Source: Yamagishiella unicocca (lineage: Eukaryota; Chlorophyta; Chlorophyceae; Chlamydomonadales; Volvocaceae). Taken from it: a stretch of DNA of 64,000 bases. The notes below the pieces were generated by a model that saw only the letters and a list, made by a program, of their open reading frames with translations, did no database searches and was not told the DNA's origin. Location: positions 186,001 through 250,000 of the forward strand of contig BDSL01000054.1 in NCBI GenBank assembly GCA_003116995.1, written 5' to 3'. Shown here in pieces: positions 36,001 through 45,817 of this stretch. The position numbers were made by a program, and so were the translations under genes. Each line of letters starts with the position of its first letter. The first letter of the stretch is position 1.

Positions 36001-39000
36001 GGGGCTGTAGACGGTGCACGTCGGTGCACGTTCGTGAGCTCTACGACGCTTGCACGGCCGCGTGCGGGTGTGGGTGACGTGGCCCAATGGGCAGCGCAGC
36101 CAGCAGAGGCGGGGACCGTGGGGGCGGGAGGTGGACGGGTGGACGCGGGGGGCGGGAAGTTGGGAGGATACACTGTGGGCCGATGTGGGCCGCTGTGGGC
36201 CGATGTGGGGCTGGGTCTGGGCCTGATCATGTCCGCGGGCATCGTGGGGAGCAACACGGCGGCGGGCAGCGGCGGCGCCGTCTTCGTCGGCGAGGGGGCG
36301 GGCGACCCATGGGTCCGGGCAAGAGCAGCACCAGGAGCCGAGGGTGGGGTCGGCACCCGACATGGGTGCGGGGAGGTGGGCGTGTGGATAAGGGGCCCGC
36401 GCGATGTCCCTCGGGAGCACCCCGGGTAGCTGCGCGACACGCCAGCACGTGAGGCGTCACTGAGCCACCCGTCCCCCCCAACCTACCCCCGACCTGCCTC
36501 GGCTGTGCCCTCGCCCGCCTCGCTGGATGATCCACGTCAATGGTACGTTTTTTACTCGTACATTTACAGCCGTCGTACATGGCTCCAGGTGCGATTTCGC
36601 GTCAGCAGCAGGTGTCTGCGGCGCCTCTCGCCTCGACGTGTCTGTGCGAGCTCACATTGCGTGTTTGCTGTACAGCCAGCCCACCCCAGGGTACCGCCAA
36701 GGCCACGTGCGTTGTCCGGCCCCGGATGAGACACTACGGTACACCCGACGTGCCCTCCCTCCATCATCGCTGGCGCACACTACCCTCCCCCTCCCCAAAC
36801 TGCGCCAAGGCAGTCCCTGTCCTGTCCTTGTCGCGTCAACGGGTTTTATGCCACCCCAAACTGCGCCAAGACAATGCGCCAACTATTATAACCATGTCGG
36901 TTAAACCGTCTTTATGCCAACCCCCCCAAAACCGCCATCCCATGCGGGCGCTGAAACCCACGCACCGGAGCTTGTCCTCCCCGCCCCTCGGCCCTCGCGC
37001 GCGTAGCCTCCCTGGAGCGGTGATACACCCCCCCATATATCGCGCGGGTTCCATGCAGGCGGCACGGGGAACCGGCGGCCCTACCTGTTGACAGCCTGCT
37101 GCCCAGCACCCTTCCGCCCCTACTCCTTGCGCCGCAGAGTGCTTTGACGCCACCATACCCATGATAACGTTCCATGTCGACATGTACGCGTTAGGTGGGT
37201 GCGCGTGAGGGGGCCGTCGCGGGTGCAAGCTAACGAGCGGCGGGCCGCGTGTCGCTTAAGATCTACCTGGCGGTCCGGGGCGCCGGGAAACGGCGAAAAC
37301 ATCCCCACGGAGCTGATGTTGGGGTTTGTGTAAAATACCCCCTGGGTAAAAACGAAGGCAAACAAAAATTGCCGCGCGCTCGAAGACACGCGTTAAGAGG
37401 TTGGGAGTAGTAGCAAAAGCTGCAAAAGGCTAAATCGCGCGTTGTCGGCTGTCACGACCTCCACCTGATCAAGCAGCCTTGGGCGGGGGGGGATGATTTC
37501 CGGTAATTCGACAGACGAAGCCTGGGCGAGGCGGCCCGTTCCCCTTTGCGGTTTCCCTGGCGGCCCCCCAAGTGTGGTCCACGCGGTGCCGTACCGACTC
37601 TCCCCTCTCCGCCGATGCGCCATCGCTTGCTTAATAGCTGCCGTCTGCACCTGTCCACCAACGACGCCCTCTCCCCTCCCCTCCCCTCCCCATTACACCT
37701 ATGTCGTGTAACCGGTCTTTATGCCCCTCTCCCCCTGCGGCGGTGTGACTGCAGGCATCCTGCTGTGGGTGATGCTCACGGGGCACGAACCCTGGGAGGT
37801 GCGTGTGTGACCACCGGCCCGCGCTCCCACCGCCCCGCCGCGCTCCCACTGCGCTCCACCAACCACCACACAACGCCCCTGCAGCGAGCTCAAATTCTCC
37901 ACCCCTCGCGCCCACGACATCGGTGTCCGCCGACCATGCGCCAACTATCCTGTCCCTGTCGCGTAAACGGTTTTTATGCCCTCCCCCCGCAATCGCATCC
38001 GTGTCCTGCGCTGACGTCCGCCGCGATGTCACGCTCGAGGGGCCGCTGTGCTGCCGCCATGCCGCTGTGCTGCCACCGTGCCGCCCCTCTTGCCACCCTT
38101 CGTCCTGGCAACCCCCTGCCTCCATCTCCTGTCCCGTCGCGTAAAACGGTTTTTTCAACACTCCCCTCCTCCTCCCCTCTTGCCCCCCCTCCAGGGTCTC
38201 AACATGGTTCGCGTGGCCTACCTGGTCACCTACAGCCAGGAGCGGCCGCCGCTCGGCGCCATACCCGCCGGCCGCTGCCACCCCAAGCTGCTCCGCCTCA
38301 TCCAGTCGTGTTGGGAGGCGGACCCTAGGAGGCGGCCCGCGGCGGCGGAGGCTGCCAAGGAGCTGATGCTGGTGCGGGAGCTGGTGCAGCTCCAGGAGCA
38401 GCAGCAGCAGCAGCTGGTGCAGGTGAGGTGGTGGAGGGGCGTTGTGTGATGACGTGACGGCGCCGCAGCACGACGTGCGCGGAGCACGACACTGAGGGTG
38501 TTGCAGCTGTTGATGGCCCCTGGCCTGGTCGCCATGCGGGTGTGCGGCGCAACCAACCTGCCATGACCTCGGGCGCGGCTTCGGCATTTGTTTCGGCAGT
38601 TGGTTCTGCGGGTCGCCCTTTGCGGCCCCGCCCCCACCTCCAATCAACGGGTTTTCTCGCGCCACCAACACACCCACACAACCCCAGGATTAGCACACAC
38701 TTAAAAATTAACGCACACACACCCACACAGGGGCCCAGTGGTGTCACGGGCTCGTTATGTGTGACCCTTTCCGCTTTCCCCCACGTAAGGCCCTCCCCGC
38801 GCGCCGTTCCACCCTCCCTGCAGTATGTTGGTGCCAAGGAGTCCTCCTCCGCCGGCAACTTGCAGCCGCAGCCGGAGGACGACAGCGGCTGGCAGCTGCT
38901 GCCCGACCCGGAGCACGAAGCGGCGGGCGGGTGGAGGTGCCGGGCAGCGAATGGGGAGGGGGCGGACGGGCTGTCTTGCCAGCGGCAGCAGCAGCAGCAG

Positions 39001-39312
39001 CAGCACCACCACCACCTTTGGCAGCGGCAGTCCCTGGCGGGCGAGCAGCAGCAGCACACCCGGACGCTGCTCAAGCAGCAGCCCGCGTGTGGGTTATTGG
39101 GCAGCGAGTGGCACCGCGATTCGGACGGCGGTGCTCCCAGCTGGGCGACCGCCGCAGCGGCCGGCGCCAGCGGGTTGAGTCACAGCCGAAGCGCTGAGTA
39201 TCTCAGCTGGACGACTGTGCGCAGCTGGGGTGAGGATGACAGCGGAACGGAGGGCGCAGGGATGGTGCTGACGCTGAGCCCTGCGTCGTACGACGAGGAG
39301 TCACCAGCGTAA
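27003..39312 (+). CDS. receptor-like protein kinase 1 (single-pass, TKL-type), complete
   Basis: Seventeen exons with consistent phases: 27003-27347, 28535-28619, 28968-29042, 30132-30163, 30562-30777, 31397-31658, 32445-32610, 32912-33159, 33750-34327, 35085-35159, 35300-35356, 35903-35965, 36570-36588, 37138-37194, 37755-37798, 38195-38422, 38824-39312. Product 1012 aa. Signal peptide about 17-36 (KLLLVLLLHLASSTSRC). The ectodomain (to about 338) has a strand-turn pattern at its start suggestive of a beta-helix, then paired Cys motifs (CYPP, GCVY, CDVLLTDEC, GCAYFTY). One membrane span (about 339-356) is stopped by RRRRRRK. A Ser/Pro linker precedes the kinase (about 570-845): GRGSYGKV, VAVKLM (ATP lysine), HRDLKPANVLV, DFGLAR, AGTPSYMAPE, DMYALG, and CWEADPRRRP typical of TKL/Raf-like kinases. 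A Gln/His-rich tail follows. All catalytic residues are present. Probably a plasma-membrane receptor; the ligand is unknown. The donor of exon 7 (32610) is the least certain junction. Confidence 0.9.
27965..28070 (-). repeat. dispersed intronic repeat, diverged copy
   Basis: CAACCACGTTCTCCAGCATA, then CTAAACGTGTGTACCAGACG and CCCACGGATTTTCCTC in the first intron of receptor kinase 1. Confidence 0.7.
29120..29420 (+). repeat. dispersed intronic repeat, long diverged copy
   Basis: Landmarks AACGAAAACCTGTGTACGAC, GCATTCTGGAGAAGTTGGTT, TCCTAGGCTAACGGAAACAA and GAGGCCGGTTTGTTTGGGGC parallel, in diverged form, the full copies and the copy at 8455-8705. Lies in an intron of receptor kinase 1. Confidence 0.65.
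29850..30115 (+). repeat. 13-bp minisatellite (CTCCATCTGCCCC)n
   Basis: About twenty units of CTCCATCTGCCCC or CTCCATCTGCACC directly upstream of the 32-nt exon at 30132. They extend the pyrimidine-rich tract of its acceptor. Confidence 0.9.
30132..30163 (+). other. 32-nt exon of receptor kinase 1
   Basis: CAG acceptor at 30129-30131 and a GTACGTAC donor. It restores the frame between the exon ending 29042 (phase 1) and the exon starting 30562 (phase 0) and encodes VCYPPALQEA after a split Arg. The paralogue has an exon of exactly the same length at 54541-54572 encoding ACYPVANQIQ. This exon is too short to show as an open frame by itself. Confidence 0.85.
30910..30985 (+). repeat. dispersed intronic repeat, short copy
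   Basis: GAGGAAGACACGTGGATGCG, AAAACCGTTTAGAAAAGACG, GAGATGCATGCTGGAGGACT, in the intron after the exon ending 30777 of receptor kinase 1. Confidence 0.85.
31781..32010 (+). repeat. 23 perfect copies of a 10-bp unit
   Basis: CTCTTCTGGC repeated 23 times without a single mismatch, in the intron 31659-32444 of receptor kinase 1, directly upstream of the membrane-span exon. Confidence 0.97.
32235..32445 (+). repeat. CCACCTTCCACCGCC-type minisatellite before an acceptor
   Basis: Imperfect CCACCGCC / CCACCTT units run right up to the CGCGCAG acceptor of the exon at 32445. Confidence 0.85.
32779..32906 (+). repeat. pentamer array (CCCAA/CCCGA)n
   Basis: About 25 units of CCCAA or CCCGA end 2 bp before the CGCAG acceptor of the exon at 32912 of receptor kinase 1. 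Confidence 0.92.
33245..33505 (+). repeat. 14-bp minisatellite (GGGGCAGGAGGGGGT)n
   Basis: About eighteen units in the intron 33160-33749 of receptor kinase 1. The same array starts at 63850 in the duplicated segment at the right edge. Confidence 0.92.
34645..34800 (+). repeat. 19-bp minisatellite (GTGTGAGTCGTGGCTGTCG)n
   Basis: Eight to nine units in the intron 34328-35084 of receptor kinase 1. Confidence 0.88.
36570..36588 (+). other. 19-nt microexon of receptor kinase 1 (activation loop)
   Basis: Acceptor TTTACAG, donor GTGCGA. It encodes PSYMAP plus the first base of Glu and joins EAGT (exon ending 35965) to ECFDA (exon starting 37138), giving the canonical AGTPSYMAPE activation-segment motif. 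Both phases match. The paralogue has an equal 19-nt exon at 60527-60545. Confidence 0.88.
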
Positions 39313-42300
39313 ATTCACAGCCTGGCAGGGATGGGTCGGGTGAGGTGGAGTCGGGGACCTCCGGCTTTCATCGGATCGAGGCTGCTGTGTGGCTGCTGTC
39401 CCCGGGGCACTCGCCGGCGGCGCCGCGGGGCTAGTGGGCAAACGAAAGGCTGGTTGTCCACAGGCGTCAGGTTGTCCACAGGCGTCAGGTTGTCCACAGG
39501 CGTCACCACCCACCAGCTGCTTGCGCCGCCCCCTGGTTTGGCAGCATCGGGTGGCTGGCATGCTATGACGTCATTATCGCACGGCGTTGATGTGCCCTCA
39601 CCGTTGCATGGCATGCTGTGGCGTCAATATTACGGCATGTATGAGGTGCTGATTCAAAAGGCATGATGTGGTCCTCGCGGCGCTTCTGATGTTAGGTGCC
39701 GGCTCGCACACCAACATCCTGTTACGGACGGAAGGGGGGAGGGCATGAGCATGAGCATGGGCATGTTACAGTCGTAGGGCCCTCCCAGGTCCTATCCATA
39801 ACCCCCTGGGGGCATAGTCGTACAGATGTACGACGTACGACGCGGAGCTGGGGGGTGCAAGGAGGCGGGGGGCGTACCGCCCGCCTTGTCAACCGGCTGC
39901 TGGCAAGGGAATGCAACAATAGCAGCTTGGGGGGTACGCAGGGGCATATAACATGGGGATACGTCCGCGCACGGTGTGTTCGTGAGCGATGTGCCTTCCT
40001 TCTTAGTGTACGGCGTGTTGAACGAAAGCTGTGTTTTCTTATCAGCGTACGGCGTGTGCGGGACGCACAAGTCATTTCGCGCGCGCGGCCGCGCCCGAGG
40101 AGCAGCAGCAGCAGCAGCAGCGGGCAGGGCAGCAGGCGGCGGAGGCTGCCCCCACGGAACGAAGTAACTAACGAGGCTGCCGCCGCCGCTGCTACGCAGC
40201 TCCCGCGAACGAAGAGCGGGATAATGCTGAGCGTCCACGGCGGCGGTTGTGGTCATGATGTTCCATGTGGTTGTAGTCCTGGACCCGCTGCTTGCCAAAG
40301 CGCGTGGGCACCCGCGCTGGCGTACGTCTAGTCGTGTCAAAGTCCCAGTCACTGCACGTCAGTATTTATGTGGATGTGTGTATTCGGAATATATATCGTC
40401 GAAACTGCACATTTTCCGTTGTCTATCGCGCGTGACACCATGTAGTACGGTACGGCATACGGCAGCACCAGTGAATCTGGTCCGTGCTCCATGCTCGCCT
40501 AATTATGGGCCAGGGGTGGCCATCTGGTCAGGGCACCCTGAACAGCACCAATTTAGGTGTAGCTATGCTTGGCCATGGTTTGGCGAAGTGGTGACATCAC
40601 CAGTCGGCGTTGGAACTGCATAACTTGTATTTGTGCGAAAGCATTATATTGATATGGCGGCTGGTTGCACGTGCCGGTCGTCTGCTGGTCGGTAAGAGAC
40701 CGCCGATGCTGCCGGCGCGCAGGCACCAGTACGTAACTCCGAAGCAGTGGTCATCAAGCCTCTGGATGTATTTCGGTTGTGTCGAGTTGTTCGTTCCGCT
40801 CTCTGTCGGCATTTTGTGTGATTTACCTTTTGCCTCTTGTGCCACACGCCACCTGAAAAGGGCTAAACTGATCGTCTTGATTTCCTTGTGGGGGCCGGCA
40901 TATGTTGCCATGATCGACGTGACCTGCCTGCTCGCTGGATACGGCCTGCTGGCCCTTGCTCGTGGCTGGGCATGAATGCCTGGTCGGTCAGTGGTGTCGG
41001 GCTATGGATAACACAATTCGGCAGCTTATGTGCGCCGCGCAGACGGCAAGCCCCATGGCAGTCCAAATGGGAGTTGCCCCACATTAACCTCTCCCCCCTG
41101 GGAGAGGTGAACCCAAGCACCTCCTTGACCCCCTTCTGTAGGGTCCGTTGCGACAGGGTTCGTTACAGGTCTCAATGGGACCCGGTAACGTATTGGCCGG
41201 CATATTGGCCGGCGGAGTCTTTGTTTATCTGCATGGTTGTCATCTGCAGATCCGTGTAGCATAAAGGATCTAGCTCAACCCCGTCTACGTCTAAATAAAA
41301 AAACCAATTAGTGGAGAAAACTCTTGGTTCCGGTCAAGCGTACTGAAAGCTGTGTATACCTTACAGCTTAGAGGCGGTCGAACGCAGAGATCATAGCCCG
41401 GTTCTGTATGGACGCCGTACATATGGCTCGAGTCATTGTTTCGGGCGCTCTCCCTGTTTCGGCATTCTGCCTTCACAGTGAGGGCGCTACTGTCGTTTTC
41501 TCGTTATTAGGTTTTACTTCCCACCCACCCCCCGGCAGGAAAAACTCCCGGCCTGGCCCGGTGGCGGTGACCATAGGGCGCTGCTCCCTTCGCGTCTTCA
41601 GTGGGCGGCGTGCGTCGGTCAAGGGGATGTGTGGTTCGCTCGGGGTGGGGGTTTCTCGGGCGTTGTGGCCGCCGCTTCGGGCGGCCGTGGGGCGGCAAGG
41701 GGCCAGCCCTCCGTCCGGGCTTAGTTCCGGTGTGCGGCAAGGGGCCAGCCCTCCGCGCGTTTGGGTTTCGGTTTTGTTGTTCGGGTTTCGATTCGGTTGT
41801 CGCCGGCTTCTCTTGGCGTGTTGTTTTTCTGGGGGCCCGTCGGGGTCCCCGTTGGCCCTGTTGGGGTCTTGTGTTTTGAGGCCTGGTCGGCCGCGCCGCG
41901 TGTCTGGTGCTTTGGTGTTGCGCGCGGCGGCCCGCGGTCGCCCGGGTCGGGCGGTGGCGCGGCGCCGCGCAGCGGGTTTTTCGGCGGTTGTGTGCTCTCT
42001 GCAGTGTAAGGTCCAAATCAGCGGTCCCTCCGGTCGCTCCCCCCTCCTGTTCCCCTCGAGCCGAGGCTCCGTCGGCACCATGAAACATTACTCAGCAATG
42101 ACGAGAGCTATGTTATAGGAGGCTGTAGTACAGAATTGGGAATGTTCGAAACCAACGTCCATAGAAACGCGCAAACACCCCTATTGGACGACATTTCGTC
42201 CATGTAGTGGTCAAACATGTTGCGGTTTCCTTCCTGATTCCTCGAGTTCAGCCCCGGCTGTCGTCTGGTGTGGCCCAGCATGGGCCCCTCTTCTTGTCCT

Positions 42301-42480
42301 GGGTAGCCCTGGCTTGAGGACACTGTAACGTCTCATTATCACGACGACAGTTAAATAACAGCGTGCGTGCGTGGGTGGCGAGCTGCATAATCGTTTCGGC
42401 CAGCCTGAACCTTTCGTTCGCCGGAAACCGCGAAAGGCGGTAAACACTGCACAAGCGCGCGTTGCCATACTGGATCAGGC
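39313..42480. other. start of transposon island, mostly unassigned
   Basis: After the stop of receptor kinase 1: three 18-bp units GTTGTCCACAGGCGTCAG at 39446-39505, then about 2 kb with no recognisable coding signal, then a LINE-like 3' region at 41470-42345. Composition becomes less GC-rich from about 40330 onward. Confidence 0.5.
41470..42345 (+). mobile_element. LINE 3' end fragment
   Basis: T/G-rich sense strand with a 3' end CTTCTTGTCCTGGGTAGCCC, GGCTTGAGGACACTGTAACG matching the ends at 26640 and, inverted, 51630-51690. The large minus-strand Arg/Pro-rich frame here is a composition artefact. Start not well defined. Confidence 0.5.
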
Positions 42481-42780
42481 ACGCTGGGGGCAAGTTGCCC
42501 GTGACGTACTTGGACGATGTGTGAGATAAGTTTCCTTTCTCAATCCTTTGTTCCTTCCATTTCTAAAAAGAGCCAAATGGAGGTTGCAACGAGCTAAAAA
42601 TCCTAATGCAAAGAGCGCCGCATTTCATGGCAGGTGACGGAGTAGTGGCGGGAAGCGGCATGAAGGCACTGCTAAGAGTCCAGAAATATGGAAGTAAAAG
42701 CTTTTCCAAGGTTACGAAACGTACCAGCACCGAAGTCATGCTCGCATCGTTCGTGCATTTTGCGCCGACTAGTTGCATAC
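42170..42780 (-). pseudogene. broken protein-coding remnant of an unidentified repeat
   Basis: The minus strand has two open pieces that look protein-like and lie end to end: one at 42563-42778 (FVTLEKLLLPYFWTLSS) and one at 42248-42493 (SVYRLSRFPANERFRLAET, then LATHARTLLFNCRRDNETLQ). They are in different frames, separated by a stop and a shift. Parts of the DNA recur at 45773-45817 and 52254-52395, so this belongs to a repeat family. I do not recognise the protein. It could be a transposon-encoded protein or a captured cellular domain. Confidence 0.4.
42485..42653 (+). repeat. repeat R, unsplit copy
   Basis: From GGGGGCAAGTTGCCCGTGAC through GGAGGTTGCAACGAGCTAAA to AAGAGCGCCGCATTTCATGG and AGTAGTGGCGGG. 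The left part recurs inverted at 52254-52395 and the right part inverted at 45773-45817. Confidence 0.85.
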
Positions 42781-43869
42781 GCCAGGTTCGCAGCGGATAA
42801 AAATTAGATGACGTGAATCTGCACCCTATAAGTTATTGTCGAAAGAAAATGTTACACCTCCTATCCCGGTTTTCCGCGACCCTTGGAGCACAGCGGACAC
42901 GCGGAACCAGCATCAAGAGTAGTGACGCTGGGATTTCATTGGAATGTAGACGACCATGTTACGGTGTATCCCGAATGAAAATTTGTGCTGGACCCGAAAC
43001 ACGTTGCAGAGTTACCAAACGGCGGTCTGATTCGGCTGTGTTCCTTAACCAGGCCAAGACAACACTCAGCCCAACGACAACCCTGAGCCGAAACCACATT
43101 GTTCTGGCGTAATACCGCACACAACATGCATGACGGAAGACATCACGGCTGCACGTACATCGTGAATAGCTTTAGGAGGAACGGCTCCAGGGGAATGTTT
43201 ACGCACATGCAGGGCCGCTTCTCCTCTTGCACCCCCTTCCGCACCCCCGCCTGCGCGTCAGGTGATGAGGTTTTGAAGTCGAATGCAGTGTTTTTTTAAG
43301 TAATATATTACTTAATTGGAATAAATCGGGGTTTGGGGCTTGGAAAAAACGGAACAGATTGAGGCTGACCCGTACATTTTTATTACTTAATCCAAAAACG
43401 CCCATTCCTGTCTGGCGTGGCGGGACCAGCGGAACCAGAACCCCAACAAGTGGCAGATTTCCTATCCTGCCAAGTATCCCTGGGCCGAGCGTGTGCCTGC
43501 TGACGTGGACAGCGGGGAAGTTCAAGACAAAGTGCGCTGCGTTCCCGTTTGGTGACGCACTGCGGAAATGGCTGGCCAGCAGCAGCAGGGGGCGGTACAT
43601 GATGAACGGGTAGAGACCCAGCGCTACTGTGCTGCGGCTTGCCCTAACAGATGACACTCAGAAACATACCAACTGTACGTGGCTCTGGGTCTGTGAAAAG
43701 ACTTGTAACTTATGGGGGGGCGGAGCCCCCCCCAGCGCCGCCCAGCTATGGAACAGATATCAAACGCCCCTGAAATCTTATAACTTCAGATGGAATAAAT
43801 CGAGACCCCCCCAAAACGAAAAAAAAACACTGCCCTCGAATGCCTCAGAAGCCTCCTCGGATTCCTCGA

Positions 43870-44185
43870 CCATCTCTTGAGGCCTCTGGACCCGGGTTGG
43901 AGGGCCGTCGGACAGGCACCCTCGAAATGCGCGAGCCCGTATCTCCCCAACCCCAACGAATTTCGCAGAAACGCGCACACCATCATTCTCAAAAGTTTGC
44001 AATTATTATGGCAGTGTCCTTAACTTAAACCAGCTGACCGGACCCCTATGGTCGGATGGGCCTCTGGGCCCGGGCCGGAGGGCCGTCCGACAGGTACCCG
44101 CGAAATGCGCTAGCCCGTATCCCCCCATCCCAACGAATTTCGCAAAAACGCGCACACCGCAGTTTTCATATTGTTTTCACATCGG
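43870..44185 (+). repeat. two direct copies of a 110-bp unit, about 180 bp apart
   Basis: Copies at about 43873-43985 and 44056-44170 share GGAGGGCCGTCGGACAGGCA-type sequence, CGAAATGCGC, CAACGAATTTCGCAGAAACG and CGCGCACACC with some substitutions. Unknown element. Confidence 0.8.
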
Positions 44186-45772
44186 CTAAAGGGCTGTTTA
44201 CCGTTTTTCTTCTCCTTTCATTTTAGCTTCACCAAAGGGGGCCCCCATGATCTCGCCCCTTGGGCGGCCGTCACCGGGACAGCAGTGGATGTGTAGGGTG
44301 TCACGATACAGCACGTAACTGGCTGATCAGGTGTGGCCACTAGCGCTGAAAAGGCATGCTCGAGATGGTGGGAAGGCTCTTCCCCGGCTGGTATAGCAGC
44401 GCCGAGCGGCTTACAACCGTGGCTGTCGTACATGGTGACCCTGTCGTACTGCCGACCGCGTTGTTTCGTGCCGCCGCTGCTATTGGACGTCCCTGCTCTT
44501 GTGCCATACAACTTAGCCGGGTTCAGGCGCGACTGCTGCCTTTTCCGAAGTCATTGCTGTTACTGCACCCCACTGCTGAGCGGGTTCTGGTGTCTCGCAC
44601 ACGCTGTGTCAATCACCAGCTGTGTCGTGACAAGGGCGATCACCTGCACGCCGCTGGTCAGATCGGAGCGGGATTCTGGTGTCGACTCGAGGCAGAAGCA
44701 GCCATCCGCCACTGAGGCGCCCTGTTGTGCCGTTGCCGCTGCAGTGGATGTGGATGCTTTTGTCCCCCTGTCCGCTACTGCTTCTCCCCCACCGCCACTG
44801 CTGCTGTTTTGTTGAGAGGCATTTCCCCGTATCAGATTCACCAACTTTTTCATCTTCTACTCGACGAGGGACCTCTACTTGTTGCTGCAAGGACCAATTG
44901 AGGGTAATGACCGCCCAACGGCCGCCCTGGCGCCCCCTCCTGCCGCCATGACGCGACCTCCCATCCCTGCGGCCACGCCCACGAGTTGACTGCTGCTCAT
45001 TACCAACAGCAGCTGTTGGCTCACCAGCCGCATCACGGTCAGCGATAGCACCGGTAATGGAAGTGCGCGCGGGGGCTTGGGTGCCGGCGCCTCCAGTGAC
45101 TTCAATAGCCATGGCAGCAACAATGGGGATGCAACAAAGGAAATCCGCGAACCGTGGGGCTGTTCGCAGTGGCGGCGGCAGCAGCAGAGGTGCAGATCGC
45201 AACAGTGTTGAGGTTCAAGGAGATGCCGGCGATCTTGGCGGTGGCGGCGGTGGCGGCAGCGGCAACGATGAAAGCATTCACGACAGAGGCCGCACCGGTG
45301 GCCAATGTGGTCTCGGTCACGGGCCGCTGAACGAGATAGAGCTGCTACCGCTGCTGTGTGAACAGACACTGTGAATGCCTGGAAACAACGACAGCTGCAT
45401 CACGGTTGGCTGGAGCCATCAATGACAACTGTGCTGAACTGTGGCTTTGGCCGCCTATGGTTTCAGGTAGTTTCAGCAGGACATGGCCGCCCTACCTAAG
45501 AGGATTTTGCAGCCTGCTTCACCACACGGCCGACGCATGTGAGGCTGCAGAAGCGGAAATTTATCGTTGGGCGGAGGTGCTTAACCACGTGGCTGTTGGC
45601 CGGGTCTAAGAAGGCTTTCGCGCTAGCATTCAGTTGGCGACTATACTTGCACACGGTACGTCACGGACGCCAGACAAGCACGCTTTACTACGCCTTTCAT
45701 AACCAGTCACATCCGGAAATTTTGTGATTGTTACTTCAATAAATAGTTACAACAACATCCAAGGAAGCAGCC
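44186..45772. other. unassigned stretch in the transposon island
   Basis: Open minus-strand pieces exist at 44218-44853 and 45102-45320 (Ala/Thr-rich, membrane-like) but lie in different frames with no clear splice sites. No family recognised on either strand. Confidence 0.4.
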
Positions 45773-45817
45773 CTCCCGCCACTACTTCGCAACCTGCCAT
45801 GAAATGCGGCGCTCTTT
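45773..45817 (-). repeat. repeat R, right part (inverted copy)
   Basis: Reverse complement of about 42610-42653: CCCGCCACTACTTCG and CCTGCCATGAAATGCGGCGC, ending at TCTTT (45813-45817). Continues, in repeat-R order, where 52254-52395 stops. Confidence 0.85.

Noticed and set aside
41473..42118. Two overlapping frames of about 200 codons on opposite strands
   Set aside because: Both are products of biased composition in a LINE 3' region; neither has motifs or a family match.
44218..45374. Possible minus-strand gene with an Ala-rich membrane-like segment
   Set aside because: The open pieces lie in different frames, no junctions with matching phase were found, and the region sits inside the repeat island.
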